A stretch of DNA of 47,851 nucleotides from Cypionkella sp. (lineage in GTDB: Bacteria > Pseudomonadota > Alphaproteobacteria > Rhodobacterales > Rhodobacteraceae). Where the stretch lies: the NCBI RefSeq assembly GCF_028290025.1, contig NZ_JAQGKQ010000065.1, positions 1 to 47,851 on the forward strand, written 5' to 3'. Positions within the stretch are counted from its first letter, which is position 1. Each line of letters starts with the position of its first letter. Positions 17,089 through 25,385 of this stretch are shown here, piece by piece. Made by a program: the position numbers and the translations under genes. The notes beneath the pieces were generated by a model. It was not told the DNA's origin. It did not search any database and worked only from the letters and a program-made list of their open reading frames with translations.

Positions 17089-18084
17089 TCATTTCAGCAA
17101 GGTTACGATGACTAGAATGACCAGCGCTGCCAGCGTCCATCCACCGCGTGCGTTCAAGCGCTTGAGCTGGGCATACGTTTCGGCGACATACGCAAGAGTA
17201 TTAATCGTCGCGGTTTTTTCCGACTGATCTTTCTCAATGTCAGACTCATCTTCCTGTTCGTCCATTTCGTTAGTGTCAGTCGGCTCAGGCAGAAGTTTGC
17301 CACAGAACGAAGCACGAATGCTATCCAACCGCGCACGGGTCTGCACCCAGTCTTTTTTCTTGAGCATGCCGTATTCGTGAGACATCCACCAATCCGATAA
17401 TGATGCGTCCACCTCGCTCTCGAACAGCTCTGCCACGATGCCAAGATGCACTGCTTCAATGTTCTGCGCACCGTCGCGGATAGCATGGAAAATTTCGTCG
17501 AATTGTTCCTCGTCAATGTAAAGTTCGGCGTTCAAGGTTTCAGGCTTTTCAGTAGGCTCATGCTTGCCGTCGTCAACCCAAAGCTTGCCCGGTTCGCCCT
17601 CCATCAAGCCGCGAGCTGGCACATCACGCGACGACATGCCAGAAAAACTGATACCGTCCGACGTGGTTGCCTTGTGTTTCCCGCCGACTTTGCCGCGTGG
17701 AAGTGATTCGATTCTGATGTTATCAAACGACGTAAAGTGCGCGACAGCACCTTCTTCCAAGTTAAAGACGGTAATCTTGTCGTCAAACGTTCCAGAGCCG
17801 GTAATTATTCGCCTTCGAGCATAGCCCTCGTTGCGGTCCTTAGCCGAGTCTCCAGAAACAAGATTGCCGTCGTCGTCAACGGTCAGGTCACCAGTCCAGT
17901 GGTTGTTAGCCCACTCGATACTTTCGACTGCCCGAACGTTGTGCATCACAACGCTGACTCGGTTCGGAACCCGCGTTAGCATAAATGGCCGATCCGAAAG
18001 ACGCCTTTCCTCGTGAATTGTGTAGTCGTTGACCAGCATCCAGCCTGCCGTGTCACCAAACATTCCAGAAAACACTTTTGCCAA
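17089..18084 (-). CDS. Tail-anchored protein of unknown function
   Basis: 331 residues with a TTG start at 18084, preceded by TTGGGG about 10 bases upstream; an ATG at 18063 is the alternative and has no clear ribosome site. The body is soluble and acidic, with many glutamate and aspartate residues around 265-300, and a single hydrophobic segment occupies residues about 312-330 with a final lysine, which suggests C-terminal membrane anchoring with the body in the cytoplasm. I recognise no domain. It is followed by its own terminator and preceded by two small genes on the same strand. As cargo of the element it may affect host physiology or superinfection, but nothing in the sequence proves this. 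Confidence 0.6.
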   Translation of the reverse strand: MAKVFSGMFGDTAGWMLVNDYTIHEERRLSDRPFMLTRVPNRVSVVMHNVRAVESIEWANNHWTGDLTVDDDGNLVSGDSAKDRNEGYARRRIITGSGTFDDKITVFNLEEGAVAHFTSFDNIRIESLPRGKVGGKHKATTSDGISFSGMSSRDVPARGLMEGEPGKLWVDDGKHEPTEKPETLNAELYIDEEQFDEIFHAIRDGAQNIEAVHLGIVAELFESEVDASLSDWWMSHEYGMLKKKDWVQTRARLDSIRASFCGKLLPEPTDTNEMDEQEDESDIEKDQSEKTATINTLAYVAETYAQLKRLNARGGWTLAALVILVIVTLLK

Positions 18085-18215
18085 ATCAGTTTACCCCAAG
18101 GTTATCCGCCGACAGGTTAGCCTGCATAGGACGCTTCGTCACCCCGGTTGGCGACACGGTGGTTCGGTTTTCACTGTGTAAGCATCACGAGGTTCACGCT
18201 GGTCCGCAGGCGCGG

Positions 18216-18389
18216 TCAGGTCCGTGGCATCGGACCCAACTTCACCGTCATCATAGCGTTGTCGATCAGGGTGCGGCGGTGGCGGTCAAACACCTTCTTG
18301 TCGTCTGGCGTCTTCACCGCGTCCAGCAAGCCACTCTTGGCGAGTTCGGCGTCTAGCTGCACAGCGATGGTCTGGCGAAGCGTGGTCAT
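18216..18389 (-). CDS. Small protein of unknown function, coupled to the gene upstream
   Basis: 57 residues (starts MTTLRQTIAVQLDAEL, ends with a TGA at 18216). Predicted helical and basic, with an RHRRT segment in the middle; no known motif. Its ATG overlaps the stop of the preceding 55-residue gene in the ATGA form, which argues that both are translated. It is short, so the evidence rests on this coupling and on coding-like composition. The gap of about 130 bases to the tail-anchored gene downstream holds nothing that I can identify. Confidence 0.5.
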   Translation of the reverse strand: MTTLRQTIAVQLDAELAKSGLLDAVKTPDDKKVFDRHRRTLIDNAMMTVKLGPMPRT

Positions 18390-18553
18390 GCTTCCACTGC
18401 CTCTGCTTGGATCGAGTCCGGCCAGATACCGCCATCTTCGCCTAACGTGGTGACGATCTGATTTTCAAACTCAGGGTGGTCTTTGTCGAGGCTTGCGATT
18501 TTTGCGACAAGGGCGTGGAAAAGCGCAGACCGGACGAACAACTGTTCGGGCAT
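18386..18553 (-). CDS. Small protein of unknown function
   Basis: 55 residues (starts MPEQLFVRSALFHALVAKI), ATG at 18553 with AAGGAT about 8 bases upstream, a good ribosome site. The N-terminal half is an amphipathic helix; the second half is acidic with a GEDGGIWPDS turn. No family recognised. It ends inside the start codon of the next small gene, so the two form a mini-operon, downstream of an inverted repeat at 18587-18618. Confidence 0.55.
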   Translation of the reverse strand: MPEQLFVRSALFHALVAKIASLDKDHPEFENQIVTTLGEDGGIWPDSIQAEAVEA

Positions 18554-18586
18554 TTTTGGTATCCTTGATTGATGATTTGGGTCGCT

Positions 18587-18618
18587 GGGGGCGGCAAGAT
18601 GACTGAACTGCCGCCCCC
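18587..18618. repeat. Strong inverted repeat, possible terminator
   Basis: GGGGGCGGCA at 18587-18596 and TGCCGCCCCC at 18609-18618 form a 10-base stem with a 12-base loop. There is no T run on either side. It lies between the 247-residue protein gene and the two small genes, where partial termination would be sensible. Confidence 0.5.
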
Positions 18619-18791
18619 GGCTTTGGCACCGGAGAATGTCGAACGCGCCTTACTTCGTTCGCCACAGAATCAACCTAGTTCGCCCGAATCAACTCTGCAA
18701 CCCACTATTTGATATTTTTGTCAAGTTAATATGTAATCCGGTAATAACATTTTTACAGGTCTTAGATCACCGGCATTCGGCTTGAGCTGTC

Positions 18792-19535
18792 TTAGATTGG
18801 CCTTCCAAGCGCGGCCATAGCACTCAGGTATTTCGACAGAAACGGCTCGCTCAGTTCCAGTGGACCAGCGAGGCCAGATTTTCTTGCGAGGTTCGTCATG
18901 CTCTCGATCGTTGCTTCGTGTGTGGCGAAGTCCGCATTGATTTCCGGGATGGGTGCGGGTGCTGCGATTGCCACCGCAGCTTGCAGCACGTCACAAAGCG
19001 CCAGAGTCAGTTCCTCGTTTGTGTAGGCGTCAGGCTGCGCGTCTGCGAGAAGTGGTTGCGCCACAGCATCTTTCGCGCGTTGGCGATACAGGCGTGCCGA
19101 GATGGCGTTCTGTTCGCGCTTGTGCGCAGCTTTTTCCTCGGTGGTCATGCCGGACAGATCAGCGTTCGCGGTGGCACGATTTTTGCGCCGCGATGTATTG
19201 TAGATTTCCCTGCCTTCGGGCGTTTTGCGATAAGCATCAAGGCGGTCTTGCTTGCGGCCTTCGTCGGTCATGCCGCGCGCCATCTCTTTGCTGAAAGCCG
19301 CCTGTGCTTTGACCAGATCGCGTTCGTAGACGCCGAGTTGCTGGCGCTGGCGTGGCGTCAGGTTGGGCAGCGCCCGCATGGCGTCACACTTCGCCTCGGC
19401 GGTGCGCACCTTCTGATGGGCTTTGTCATACCGTGTCAGCACCACCTCGCGGATCATCACCGCCGGGGGATATTCCTCGTCAACTTCATCGTGATCGAAC
19501 GAGAAAGCCTTGTTTGTTTGGGTAAGTTGGGTCAT
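18792..19535 (-). CDS. Element-encoded protein of unknown function with basic helical segment
   Basis: 247 residues from the ATG at 19535 (GAGAT upstream). Residues about 45-110 are strongly helical and charged. The segment around 115-165 is very basic: TSRRKNRATANADL, then KREQNAISARLYRQRAKD. The last pattern has the spacing of asparagine, alanine and arginine residues seen in basic DNA-contacting helices, so nucleic acid binding is plausible, but I recognise no family. The C-terminal third is alanine-rich and helical. It is transcribed away from the repeat-rich region 19620-19992 and is therefore the best candidate for a replication or control protein acting there. That link is inference from position alone. 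Confidence 0.6.
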   Translation of the reverse strand: MTQLTQTNKAFSFDHDEVDEEYPPAVMIREVVLTRYDKAHQKVRTAEAKCDAMRALPNLTPRQRQQLGVYERDLVKAQAAFSKEMARGMTDEGRKQDRLDAYRKTPEGREIYNTSRRKNRATANADLSGMTTEEKAAHKREQNAISARLYRQRAKDAVAQPLLADAQPDAYTNEELTLALCDVLQAAVAIAAPAPIPEINADFATHEATIESMTNLARKSGLAGPLELSEPFLSKYLSAMAALGRPI

Positions 19536-19642
19536 ATTGATCTCACACACTGTTTTAGGCCGGGTTGCGTCGCAAGCGCTCCCGGCCATCTTCATTTCGG
19601 GCCTCTGGTTGTGACATGCAAGGGGGTGCTGAAAAGAAAGCC

Positions 19643-19833
19643 GTCATGCTTTTGCCCGGCGTTTTTCCAACCGGGAACTGTGCCGACATCATGCTTTTGC
19701 CCGGTCTTTTCCAGCCGGGATGGTCAGCGCCAGCGTCATGCTTTTGCACGTCTTAAGAGATATTAAGTAAGAAAGCATATTATAGTTATTCTTTACTTTC
19801 TTGGTTTTCTATAACTTCGGGCAAAAGCATGAC
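19643..19833. repeat. Iteron-like cluster, TCATGCTTTTGCCCGG
   Basis: Copies of TCATGCTTTTGC(C/A)CG start at 19644, 19689 and 19736 in direct order (45 and 47 bases apart), and an inverted copy lies at 19818-19833. The first two copies each run into a small hairpin, CCCGG with CCGGG 10-11 bases on. Between copies three and four is an AT-rich stretch (19750-19815). Repeats plus an AT-rich segment resemble an iteron origin or a multi-site operator in the gap between divergent genes. Confidence 0.7.
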
Positions 19834-19845
19834 GGTGACAGGTTG

Positions 19846-19880
19846 AACCCTTCCGGCTGGCGAGAAACCCTTCCGGCTGG
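19846..19880. repeat. Direct repeat AACCCTTCCGGCTGG
   Basis: Identical 15-base copies at 19846-19860 and 19866-19880, a 20-base period. Their octamer CCGGCTGG recurs at 19918-19925 and in inverted form at 19711-19718, linking this block with the iteron-like cluster. Confidence 0.75.
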
Positions 19881-19923
19881 AAAGAACACCTCTCGGTCCC
19901 GTAGGGGTCAGGCATCCCCGGCT

Positions 19924-19992
19924 GGCAGATGATCATACCCCGGTTTGGATCGGGCTTGCGCCCTCACCTCGGCATGGGGTGGATCATCTGCC
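19924..19992. repeat. Large nested inverted repeat
   Basis: GGCAGATGATC at 19924-19934 pairs with GATCATCTGCC at 19982-19992, an 11-base perfect stem, extended inward by ACCCC with GGGGT. The 69-base unit contains a small inner hairpin, GGGCTTGCGCCC. It could form a cruciform, a structured RNA or an initiator binding site. It lies about 100 bases before the plus-strand gene at 20089. Confidence 0.6.
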
Positions 19993-20088
19993 GCGTTCCG
20001 GCGCTACGGCGATAGACGGGCCTCTGGCGACTGTAGTAGGGTTTCAGCTTGAAAGCTAAAACGCAGCAGAAAATGAGGAACTTGCAGG

Positions 20089-20772
20089 ATGGTGTGGACG
20101 TTCTGGGATTTTGTTGCCTTTGCGGGTTCTGCGGGTGTGATCAGTGCGATCATCTCGGCAATCTTCACACTGTTTCCTGCCCGCTACGAACGAACACGGA
20201 AAGCGAGAATGCTGGCCATGAAAACAGGCATTCAGTTTGAGGCATACTTTCGCGCTTGCGTGGACAACATCACGAGCACTCACAACCACATTTCAAGCAG
20301 TGGTCATGTGGGCGAGTTCAATCTCCTGATACCCACGCCACCAAAACTTGCGGTTGAAGATGCCGCATGGTCCGATATTGACCACGCACTTGCTCGGCGA
20401 GCGTTCGGGTTTGGCCCGTGGGTTGAATATGAAAATGACGGCATCAGCGCTGGCTTTGAGGATTTGATGGGACCAGATGACGAACCCGACGAAGTGCGTG
20501 GGTTGTCCGCGCAATACAAGGCTGCGCTGGACGCCTACGCTTTGTCGGTAGATTTCTTCAATGCCTACAAAATCAAGAAAATCGAGCACTCAGAAAGCAC
20601 ATTCGAATATCTTAAACTTCGAAAGGCCCGCTTTGATGAACAAGTCCAGAAAGACAAGGAAGCAGAGCGAGCCTTTGACGAGGCGAACCTGAAGCAATTT
20701 ACCCCTTTTTATTCAGCATTGCACCCGGTCGGAACTGACGGCCAAGTTCATCCCGCACCACCGCCCGCATAG
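20089..20772 (+). CDS. Membrane-anchored protein of unknown function
   Basis: 227 residues from the ATG at 20089 with GAGGAA about 9 bases upstream. Residues about 5-30 form one hydrophobic segment (FVAFAGSAGVISAIISAIFT), followed by basic residues, so an N-terminal membrane anchor with the rest in the cytoplasm is likely. The remaining 190 residues are soluble, helical and charged, without a recognised domain. It is the only plus-strand gene of the element and its last 74 bases overlap the 3' end of the tape measure gene on the opposite strand. Transcribed from the repeat-rich region, it could be part of immunity, exclusion or replication anchoring; this is speculation. Confidence 0.6.
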   Translation: MVWTFWDFVAFAGSAGVISAIISAIFTLFPARYERTRKARMLAMKTGIQFEAYFRACVDNITSTHNHISSSGHVGEFNLLIPTPPKLAVEDAAWSDIDHALARRAFGFGPWVEYENDGISAGFEDLMGPDDEPDEVRGLSAQYKAALDAYALSVDFFNAYKIKKIEHSESTFEYLKLRKARFDEQVQKDKEAERAFDEANLKQFTPFYSALHPVGTDGQVHPAPPPA

Positions 20773-23053
20773 ACAGTTCGGTTTCACGCGCCACCTGCTT
20801 GGCAAGATCGAAGTTTTGCTCTGGCGTCCCACCGCTGGCGTTCACGGTGACAGGCGCGTTAATGGTCACGCTGGGGGCAGATACACCGCCACGACTCATA
20901 GGCGAGTCACCAGACGCCCTTGCGGCCTTTTTTGCTACACCCGCCGCCCCGCCGTCGTTGTAGCCCTGTAGCGCGCTCCTATGGAGTCCTTCGAGGTTTG
21001 CCACGCCAAGGCGTTGCGTGGCGGCTTTGGACATGACGAACTCGCCGCGATGCACCACGCCAGCGGGTTCAAGCCTGCCACCGTCGCCAGTGTAGCCACC
21101 GCCCGAAAAGCCAAGCAGCCCGCCGATGAAACCCATGAAAGAACCCGCACCAGCGCCCTCAAACATTGCCATCAGCTTTTTCTGTGCCGCCACTCTGAGC
21201 ATCTGCAACAGCAAACCTTTCAAGGCTTCACCCGCCGTCATGCTGCCATCGGCCATACCCATGAAAATGTCGGTCAGGGCTTGCGCGCCTTTCGCCCCGG
21301 CTTGTTCAATCTGTTGCAGCTTATCGGTGGCGGTTTCGGCGTTCTGGCCTGCGGTCGCATAAGCACCCGCAAGCTGGTCAATTTGGGCCACAAGTTCCGG
21401 GGTTATCGTCTTGCCTGCGGCCTGCGCAGCGGTCAGCAACTCGGCCTTTTGCCGGGCAAACTCTAGCGCATCGCCATAATCTTTGCCGCCAGCCGCCACC
21501 GCAAGCATCACCACGGCTTCACGCTCTAGCGCCGCTGTTTCTTGCTGGATCGAGGCCAGCGCCTTGGCAAAGTCATCTTGCTTGGCCGCACCACCACCGC
21601 CACCAGCCGCTTTGGGGGCGTCCGGAACGCCGAAGTCAGGATCGTTCGGCGCGCGCTTAGGCTTGACGCTGGTTGTGGGTGCCAGCGGCGAACCGGGTTC
21701 AGGCGGCAACAGATCACCGCGAGCGGTAAGCGGGGTGCCACTGTCCATCAAAGAGATGCCTGCGACAGCATCGCGCGCAGCTTTGGCCGCACCGGGCAGC
21801 AGCCCGATCCACTCTAACAACGAACTGACTTGGCCGATGACGCCAGCAAGCCGCGCCTGATCGAGTTCACCCATCGCGGTCAGGGTGTCTTGTGCGTCTG
21901 TCACAACGTCGCGCAGCTTGGCCGCGTATTGCTCGCCGCTGATCGTGCCTGCCTCAAATTCACGCGCTGCCTCACCGATCTTCGTCGCAAGGCCAGTGAG
22001 TGCCTGCGCACCCGCTTCATTGCCAACACCGCGCAGCATGGTCGAGGCTTCGCTCAAAGCCGGGACAAGCAACCGCGCTTCGGTTGCCAGATCACTATAC
22101 TCGATCTTGAGGGCTTCGATCTGTTCAAGCGCGTCTTGCGGAACCTCTGGCAATTCTGAAAGCTGCCCGGTCGTTCCCTTGCCAAGCAACCGCGCGGTAT
22201 CAACAGGGTCAAAGGTCAGCTTTGGTGTTTCTCGGTCAATCAAGCCGAAGAAATATCCGGCTTCGACAACGCCTGTGCGCCAAACAGATGCCAGCCGGGT
22301 TTCCACCTCACTGAATTTCGAGTCCAGTTCGGCGGCTTTCTTCACTGCGCCTTCGTCAAGCACCAAGCCAAGATCACGGGCGCGGGCGATCTGCGCGGTG
22401 ATGCCAGCCGCGCCTTTGTCGAGTAGCTGCGTGAATTGCTCACCCTGACCGCCGAAAATCTCATCTGCGACCCTGATCTGTGCAGCCTGATCAAGTCCTT
22501 CCATCCGCTTGATGATCTCAAGCATCAGGGCCGAAGGGTCTTTCAGCTTCTCTTTCAGGTCCACGGCGCTAAAGCCAAGGCGCTGGAAAGCCTCTGCGGC
22601 ACTGCCGCTGCCGTTCACGATAAATTCGTCAGACCGAAGTGACATTTCCTTGAAGCTGTCCACCAGCGCGTCAACGCTGATGCGGTTTTGATCAGCAACG
22701 AAAGACCATTCTTGAAAGGCCGAAGTCTGCATACCTGCGCGCTTGGCTGCATCACCGATCTCTGCGATGCCTTTCACCGTCTGCCGAACGGCAGCAACAC
22801 CACCTGCCACGCCGATGCCTGCGACAGTTCCGGCCAAGCCCGCGATCTTAGGCATGGCGATGCCTTTGAACGCGGCAGACATACGGGTGCCTGCGGACTC
22901 ATAGCTTTTCGCCATCGCGTCGGCTGACTTTTTGCTGTTGCGTTGCAGGTCGGTGGCAAACTTACGCTGTGCGCCGTTCGCTTTTTTCAGGGCGCGCTCA
23001 AGGCCGTCGATACGGGCCTCAAGCGGGATAATTAAGCCGGGTAATTCGGTCAT
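20699..23053 (-). CDS. Phage tail tape measure protein
   Basis: 784 residues, ATG at 23053 with AGGAG upstream. The N-terminus (EARIDGLERALKKANGAQRK) and the following coiled, glycine- and alanine-rich segments with hydrophobic stretches (MPKIAGLAGTVAGIGVAGG) are typical of tape measure proteins. A later segment with AAQKKLMAMFEGAGAGSF and FIGGLLGFSGGGYTG followed by GRLEPAGVVHRGEFVMSKAA is the common C-terminal pattern of such proteins in tailed phages. In siphoviruses these proteins set tail length, with roughly 0.15 nm per residue, which would correspond to a tail near 120 nm if the rule holds. It is the last gene of the structural operon, 11 bases after the large terminase. No tail tube gene accompanies it. 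Confidence 0.88.
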   Translation of the reverse strand: MTELPGLIIPLEARIDGLERALKKANGAQRKFATDLQRNSKKSADAMAKSYESAGTRMSAAFKGIAMPKIAGLAGTVAGIGVAGGVAAVRQTVKGIAEIGDAAKRAGMQTSAFQEWSFVADQNRISVDALVDSFKEMSLRSDEFIVNGSGSAAEAFQRLGFSAVDLKEKLKDPSALMLEIIKRMEGLDQAAQIRVADEIFGGQGEQFTQLLDKGAAGITAQIARARDLGLVLDEGAVKKAAELDSKFSEVETRLASVWRTGVVEAGYFFGLIDRETPKLTFDPVDTARLLGKGTTGQLSELPEVPQDALEQIEALKIEYSDLATEARLLVPALSEASTMLRGVGNEAGAQALTGLATKIGEAAREFEAGTISGEQYAAKLRDVVTDAQDTLTAMGELDQARLAGVIGQVSSLLEWIGLLPGAAKAARDAVAGISLMDSGTPLTARGDLLPPEPGSPLAPTTSVKPKRAPNDPDFGVPDAPKAAGGGGGAAKQDDFAKALASIQQETAALEREAVVMLAVAAGGKDYGDALEFARQKAELLTAAQAAGKTITPELVAQIDQLAGAYATAGQNAETATDKLQQIEQAGAKGAQALTDIFMGMADGSMTAGEALKGLLLQMLRVAAQKKLMAMFEGAGAGSFMGFIGGLLGFSGGGYTGDGGRLEPAGVVHRGEFVMSKAATQRLGVANLEGLHRSALQGYNDGGAAGVAKKAARASGDSPMSRGGVSAPSVTINAPVTVNASGGTPEQNFDLAKQVARETELSMRAVVRDELGRQFRPGAMLNKKG

Positions 23054-23064
23054 GGCGGTAACTC

Positions 23065-24672
23065 CTAGAAAGTGAACAGGTCCGCGTCGGCGGCATTGTA
23101 AGCAGACTGATTTGTTTCGGCCGCGCAGGCGCGTGAGACAGCCATCGCGGCCGCAATAGCACCGTCTATGCGATCAGTTTTTTTGCCCTTGTGCATCCTG
23201 ATCACGCCAGCATCGCTGCGGCTGGCGACCACGCTGGCGAAGTGATGGCGCAAGATCGGGTTGCCATCATGCCTGATAAGATGACCGTTCACGGTGCGCT
23301 CTAGGTCGCCTGCCGCTACACCCATAGTCAGAGGTGCTTGGCGCATTTCCACGGTTGGGATGCCGTCATCATAGAGGTGTTGCATGGTGACGCGCGCAAG
23401 GTGCGGGTCAAAGGCCACCTCTTGCACGTCAAACCGCCCGCAAAGTTCACGCACACAATCTTCAACCGCGGCTGGTGCGATGATCGGGCCGGGAACCGCG
23501 GTGATCAGACCTTCGTCACGCCAGCGCTCATATGGCACCCCGTCGCGGTCGCCACGCTCTTTCAGATCATCACCCGGCACAAAGAACCACGGTTTGACCG
23601 TGATCTGCCCGTCATCATGCAGGAACGCTGCCACAACGGCGGTAAGGTCGCCGCTGATCGACATATCCACGCCAATCCAGCACGGCAGCGCCTCTAGGTC
23701 GGTCAGGTCATCGGCAAAGCACCGGGCGTCATAGGTATCGAGGTCAAACAGCGGATCGCGGCTGTGTGCCATCCAGAGGTTCAAGTTGAACTGTTGAAAG
23801 GCGTAGCGGTCGGATGGTCGGCCTTCGGCTTCTTTGGCCGCTGCGCGCAGCCCGCCTAGGCTTGGAAAGCCGTGGACAAGGCCGGGGTTCACCCGCTGCC
23901 ATACCGTTTCGTCAAGCCAATCGTCATCGGGTGCGGCCTCAAATATGATCGGCAGATATTCGGGGTTGTCGATTTCGCCCAAAGCCACCCGGCGCGCGTA
24001 GCTGTATTGCTCTGCGCCTAGGTTTTCAGAACCGCGCCCCGCCGTGGTGGCGATGACGGTCAGGCTTTGATCCACCTTCACCATGCCGGATTTCAGGGCT
24101 TCCCAGAGGTCGCGGCCTTTCCAGACGTGGATTTCGTCGATCAGGGTGAAGCTAGGTGTTTTGCCGTGCTGCGCGCCGCCGTCGCTGGAAACGGCGATCA
24201 AGGTCACGTCCTGCGCTTTGAGCACGATTTTTTTGGCGCTGTTGTGGGCGTCATAGATTTTGGTTGCCGCCACCAGCCTATTATCCATGCGCACGATATT
24301 CGCCGCTTCCCGAAAGCCGATGCCAGCTTGTTCGCGGTCAGATGCGGCAAAGATCACCTGTCCGGCTGGCACCTTTTCCGGGCCGATGGTGTGCAGCAAC
24401 GCCAGCGCAGCAGCGAGGCTGGTTTTGCGGTTTCCGCGTGGGATCATCAGAAAGACGTTGCGCACGATACGGCTGCCATCCGGGTGGCGCGGGCCGTAGA
24501 TGCGCCGCACGATACGTTCCTGCCAAGGAAACAACTGGAAAGCACGCTTCGGCATGGTGCTGTTAGGGTGGCGCAACAGGCGCAAGAAACGCACGGCGCG
24601 TTCACCGAAGCCGAACGGGTCCGGGATCGGGCTGTTGTCGTATATCCATGCCGGGTATGTGGTGGCGGTCAT
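23065..24672 (-). CDS. terL: Terminase large subunit (HK97 type)
   Basis: 535 residues, standard length. ATPase domain: Walker A as RGNRKTS at 79-85, Walker B LIDE at 177-180 followed by IHVWKG, and the coupling segment VIATTAGRGSEN. Nuclease domain: GVDMSISGDLTAVV near 340 with the first metal aspartate, and DRIDGAIAAAMA near the C-terminus with the last. The enzyme pumps DNA into the prohead and cuts it. It starts 1 base after the small subunit gene. In HK97-like phages the terminase genes stand before the portal gene; here they follow the head-completion genes, close to the end of the operon. Confidence 0.95.
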   Translation of the reverse strand: MTATTYPAWIYDNSPIPDPFGFGERAVRFLRLLRHPNSTMPKRAFQLFPWQERIVRRIYGPRHPDGSRIVRNVFLMIPRGNRKTSLAAALALLHTIGPEKVPAGQVIFAASDREQAGIGFREAANIVRMDNRLVAATKIYDAHNSAKKIVLKAQDVTLIAVSSDGGAQHGKTPSFTLIDEIHVWKGRDLWEALKSGMVKVDQSLTVIATTAGRGSENLGAEQYSYARRVALGEIDNPEYLPIIFEAAPDDDWLDETVWQRVNPGLVHGFPSLGGLRAAAKEAEGRPSDRYAFQQFNLNLWMAHSRDPLFDLDTYDARCFADDLTDLEALPCWIGVDMSISGDLTAVVAAFLHDDGQITVKPWFFVPGDDLKERGDRDGVPYERWRDEGLITAVPGPIIAPAAVEDCVRELCGRFDVQEVAFDPHLARVTMQHLYDDGIPTVEMRQAPLTMGVAAGDLERTVNGHLIRHDGNPILRHHFASVVASRSDAGVIRMHKGKKTDRIDGAIAAAMAVSRACAAETNQSAYNAADADLFTF

Positions 24673-24673
24673 G

Positions 24674-25066
24674 CTACACCGCCAGCGGGTTGTCGGTGTC
24701 GTCGTCGGCTTCGGCGTTGTTGCCGATGCGTGCGCGGCTTGTGGGTGTCAGGCCGTATTCGGCGGCCAACTGGCGCGCGGTCTGCGCAGCCCGGTTAAGA
24801 ACCCCGAACAACTTGGCGTCGATCATGCCGCCGATGGCTTGGCGGTCAGTCTCGATCTGCCGGATGATACCGATGCAGGTGACGTAGTTTTCCACGCCCG
24901 CCAGATCGGCGCGGGTGATGATCTGCCGCGTGATCAGTTGCGGCATGATGCGTTTCCACTCTGCTTTCGCATGGGGTGCCAGCCATGACGGCACGGGCGG
25001 CGCTTTGGTCAGGGCGTCATCATCGGTGGTCAGGGCGGGCTTTATGCCTCGGTTGTGAATACTCAT
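24674..25066 (-). CDS. terS: Terminase small subunit, P27 family
   Basis: 130 residues. The pattern APPVPSWLAPHAKAEWKRI, then ITRADLAGVENYVT, and the C-terminal GLTPTSRARIG is the P27-type small terminase signature. It binds the packaging start site and loads the large subunit. Its ATG overlaps the stop of the head closure gene by 4 bases. A satellite-specific small subunit is expected when an element packages its own genome selectively. Confidence 0.9.
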   Translation of the reverse strand: MSIHNRGIKPALTTDDDALTKAPPVPSWLAPHAKAEWKRIMPQLITRQIITRADLAGVENYVTCIGIIRQIETDRQAIGGMIDAKLFGVLNRAAQTARQLAAEYGLTPTSRARIGNNAEADDDTDNPLAV

Positions 25067-25383
25067 AGCACCACCCCCACCGCGCGCAGTTTCCAGCCGT
25101 CGCGCCGCCCGATCTCTGTGATTGCTTTCAGGTCGTAGGTGCGGCCTTGGAACAGGATGCGGTCACCTGTGGTGATCGGCGTCGGGTGCCAGCGAACAAC
25201 GAAAATCAGCGTTTCCGCTTCGGCCTGACCGAAGCCTGTGGCAATCTCATCCGCGTTTTGTTCGCGCACCTCGGCCCGAACGGTCAATAAATTAGTCCAG
25301 GCGATTGTTGGCACCCGGCCCGGTAAGACTGTTTCAACGCCGCGTTGCACAGTGATGATGCGATCAAGTTTTCCAGCTTCCAT
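25063..25383 (-). CDS. Phage head closure (head-tail adaptor) protein
   Basis: 106 residues from the ATG at 25383; a GTG at 25398 is less likely because it overlaps the gene before. The pattern KLDRIITVQRG at the start, TVRAEVREQNADE, and GDRILFQGRTYDLKAITEIGRRDGWKLRAV is that of the SPP1 gp16/HK97 gp7-type adaptor, a small beta-barrel that seals the portal channel and receives the tail. Its stop overlaps the small terminase start (ATGA), and it starts 2 bases after the DUF3168 stop. Confidence 0.85.
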   Translation of the reverse strand: MEAGKLDRIITVQRGVETVLPGRVPTIAWTNLLTVRAEVREQNADEIATGFGQAEAETLIFVVRWHPTPITTGDRILFQGRTYDLKAITEIGRRDGWKLRAVGVVL

Positions 25384-25385
25384 GA

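Noticed and set aside
18696..18724. Minus-strand promoter with TTGACA upstream of the two small element genes
   Set aside because: A perfect TTGACA is present at 18719-18724, but no acceptable -10 hexamer follows at normal spacing.
19643..19880. Possible CRISPR array
   Set aside because: The repeats are only 15-17 bases, few, unevenly spaced and partly inverted, and no cas gene is near. An iteron or operator cluster fits better.
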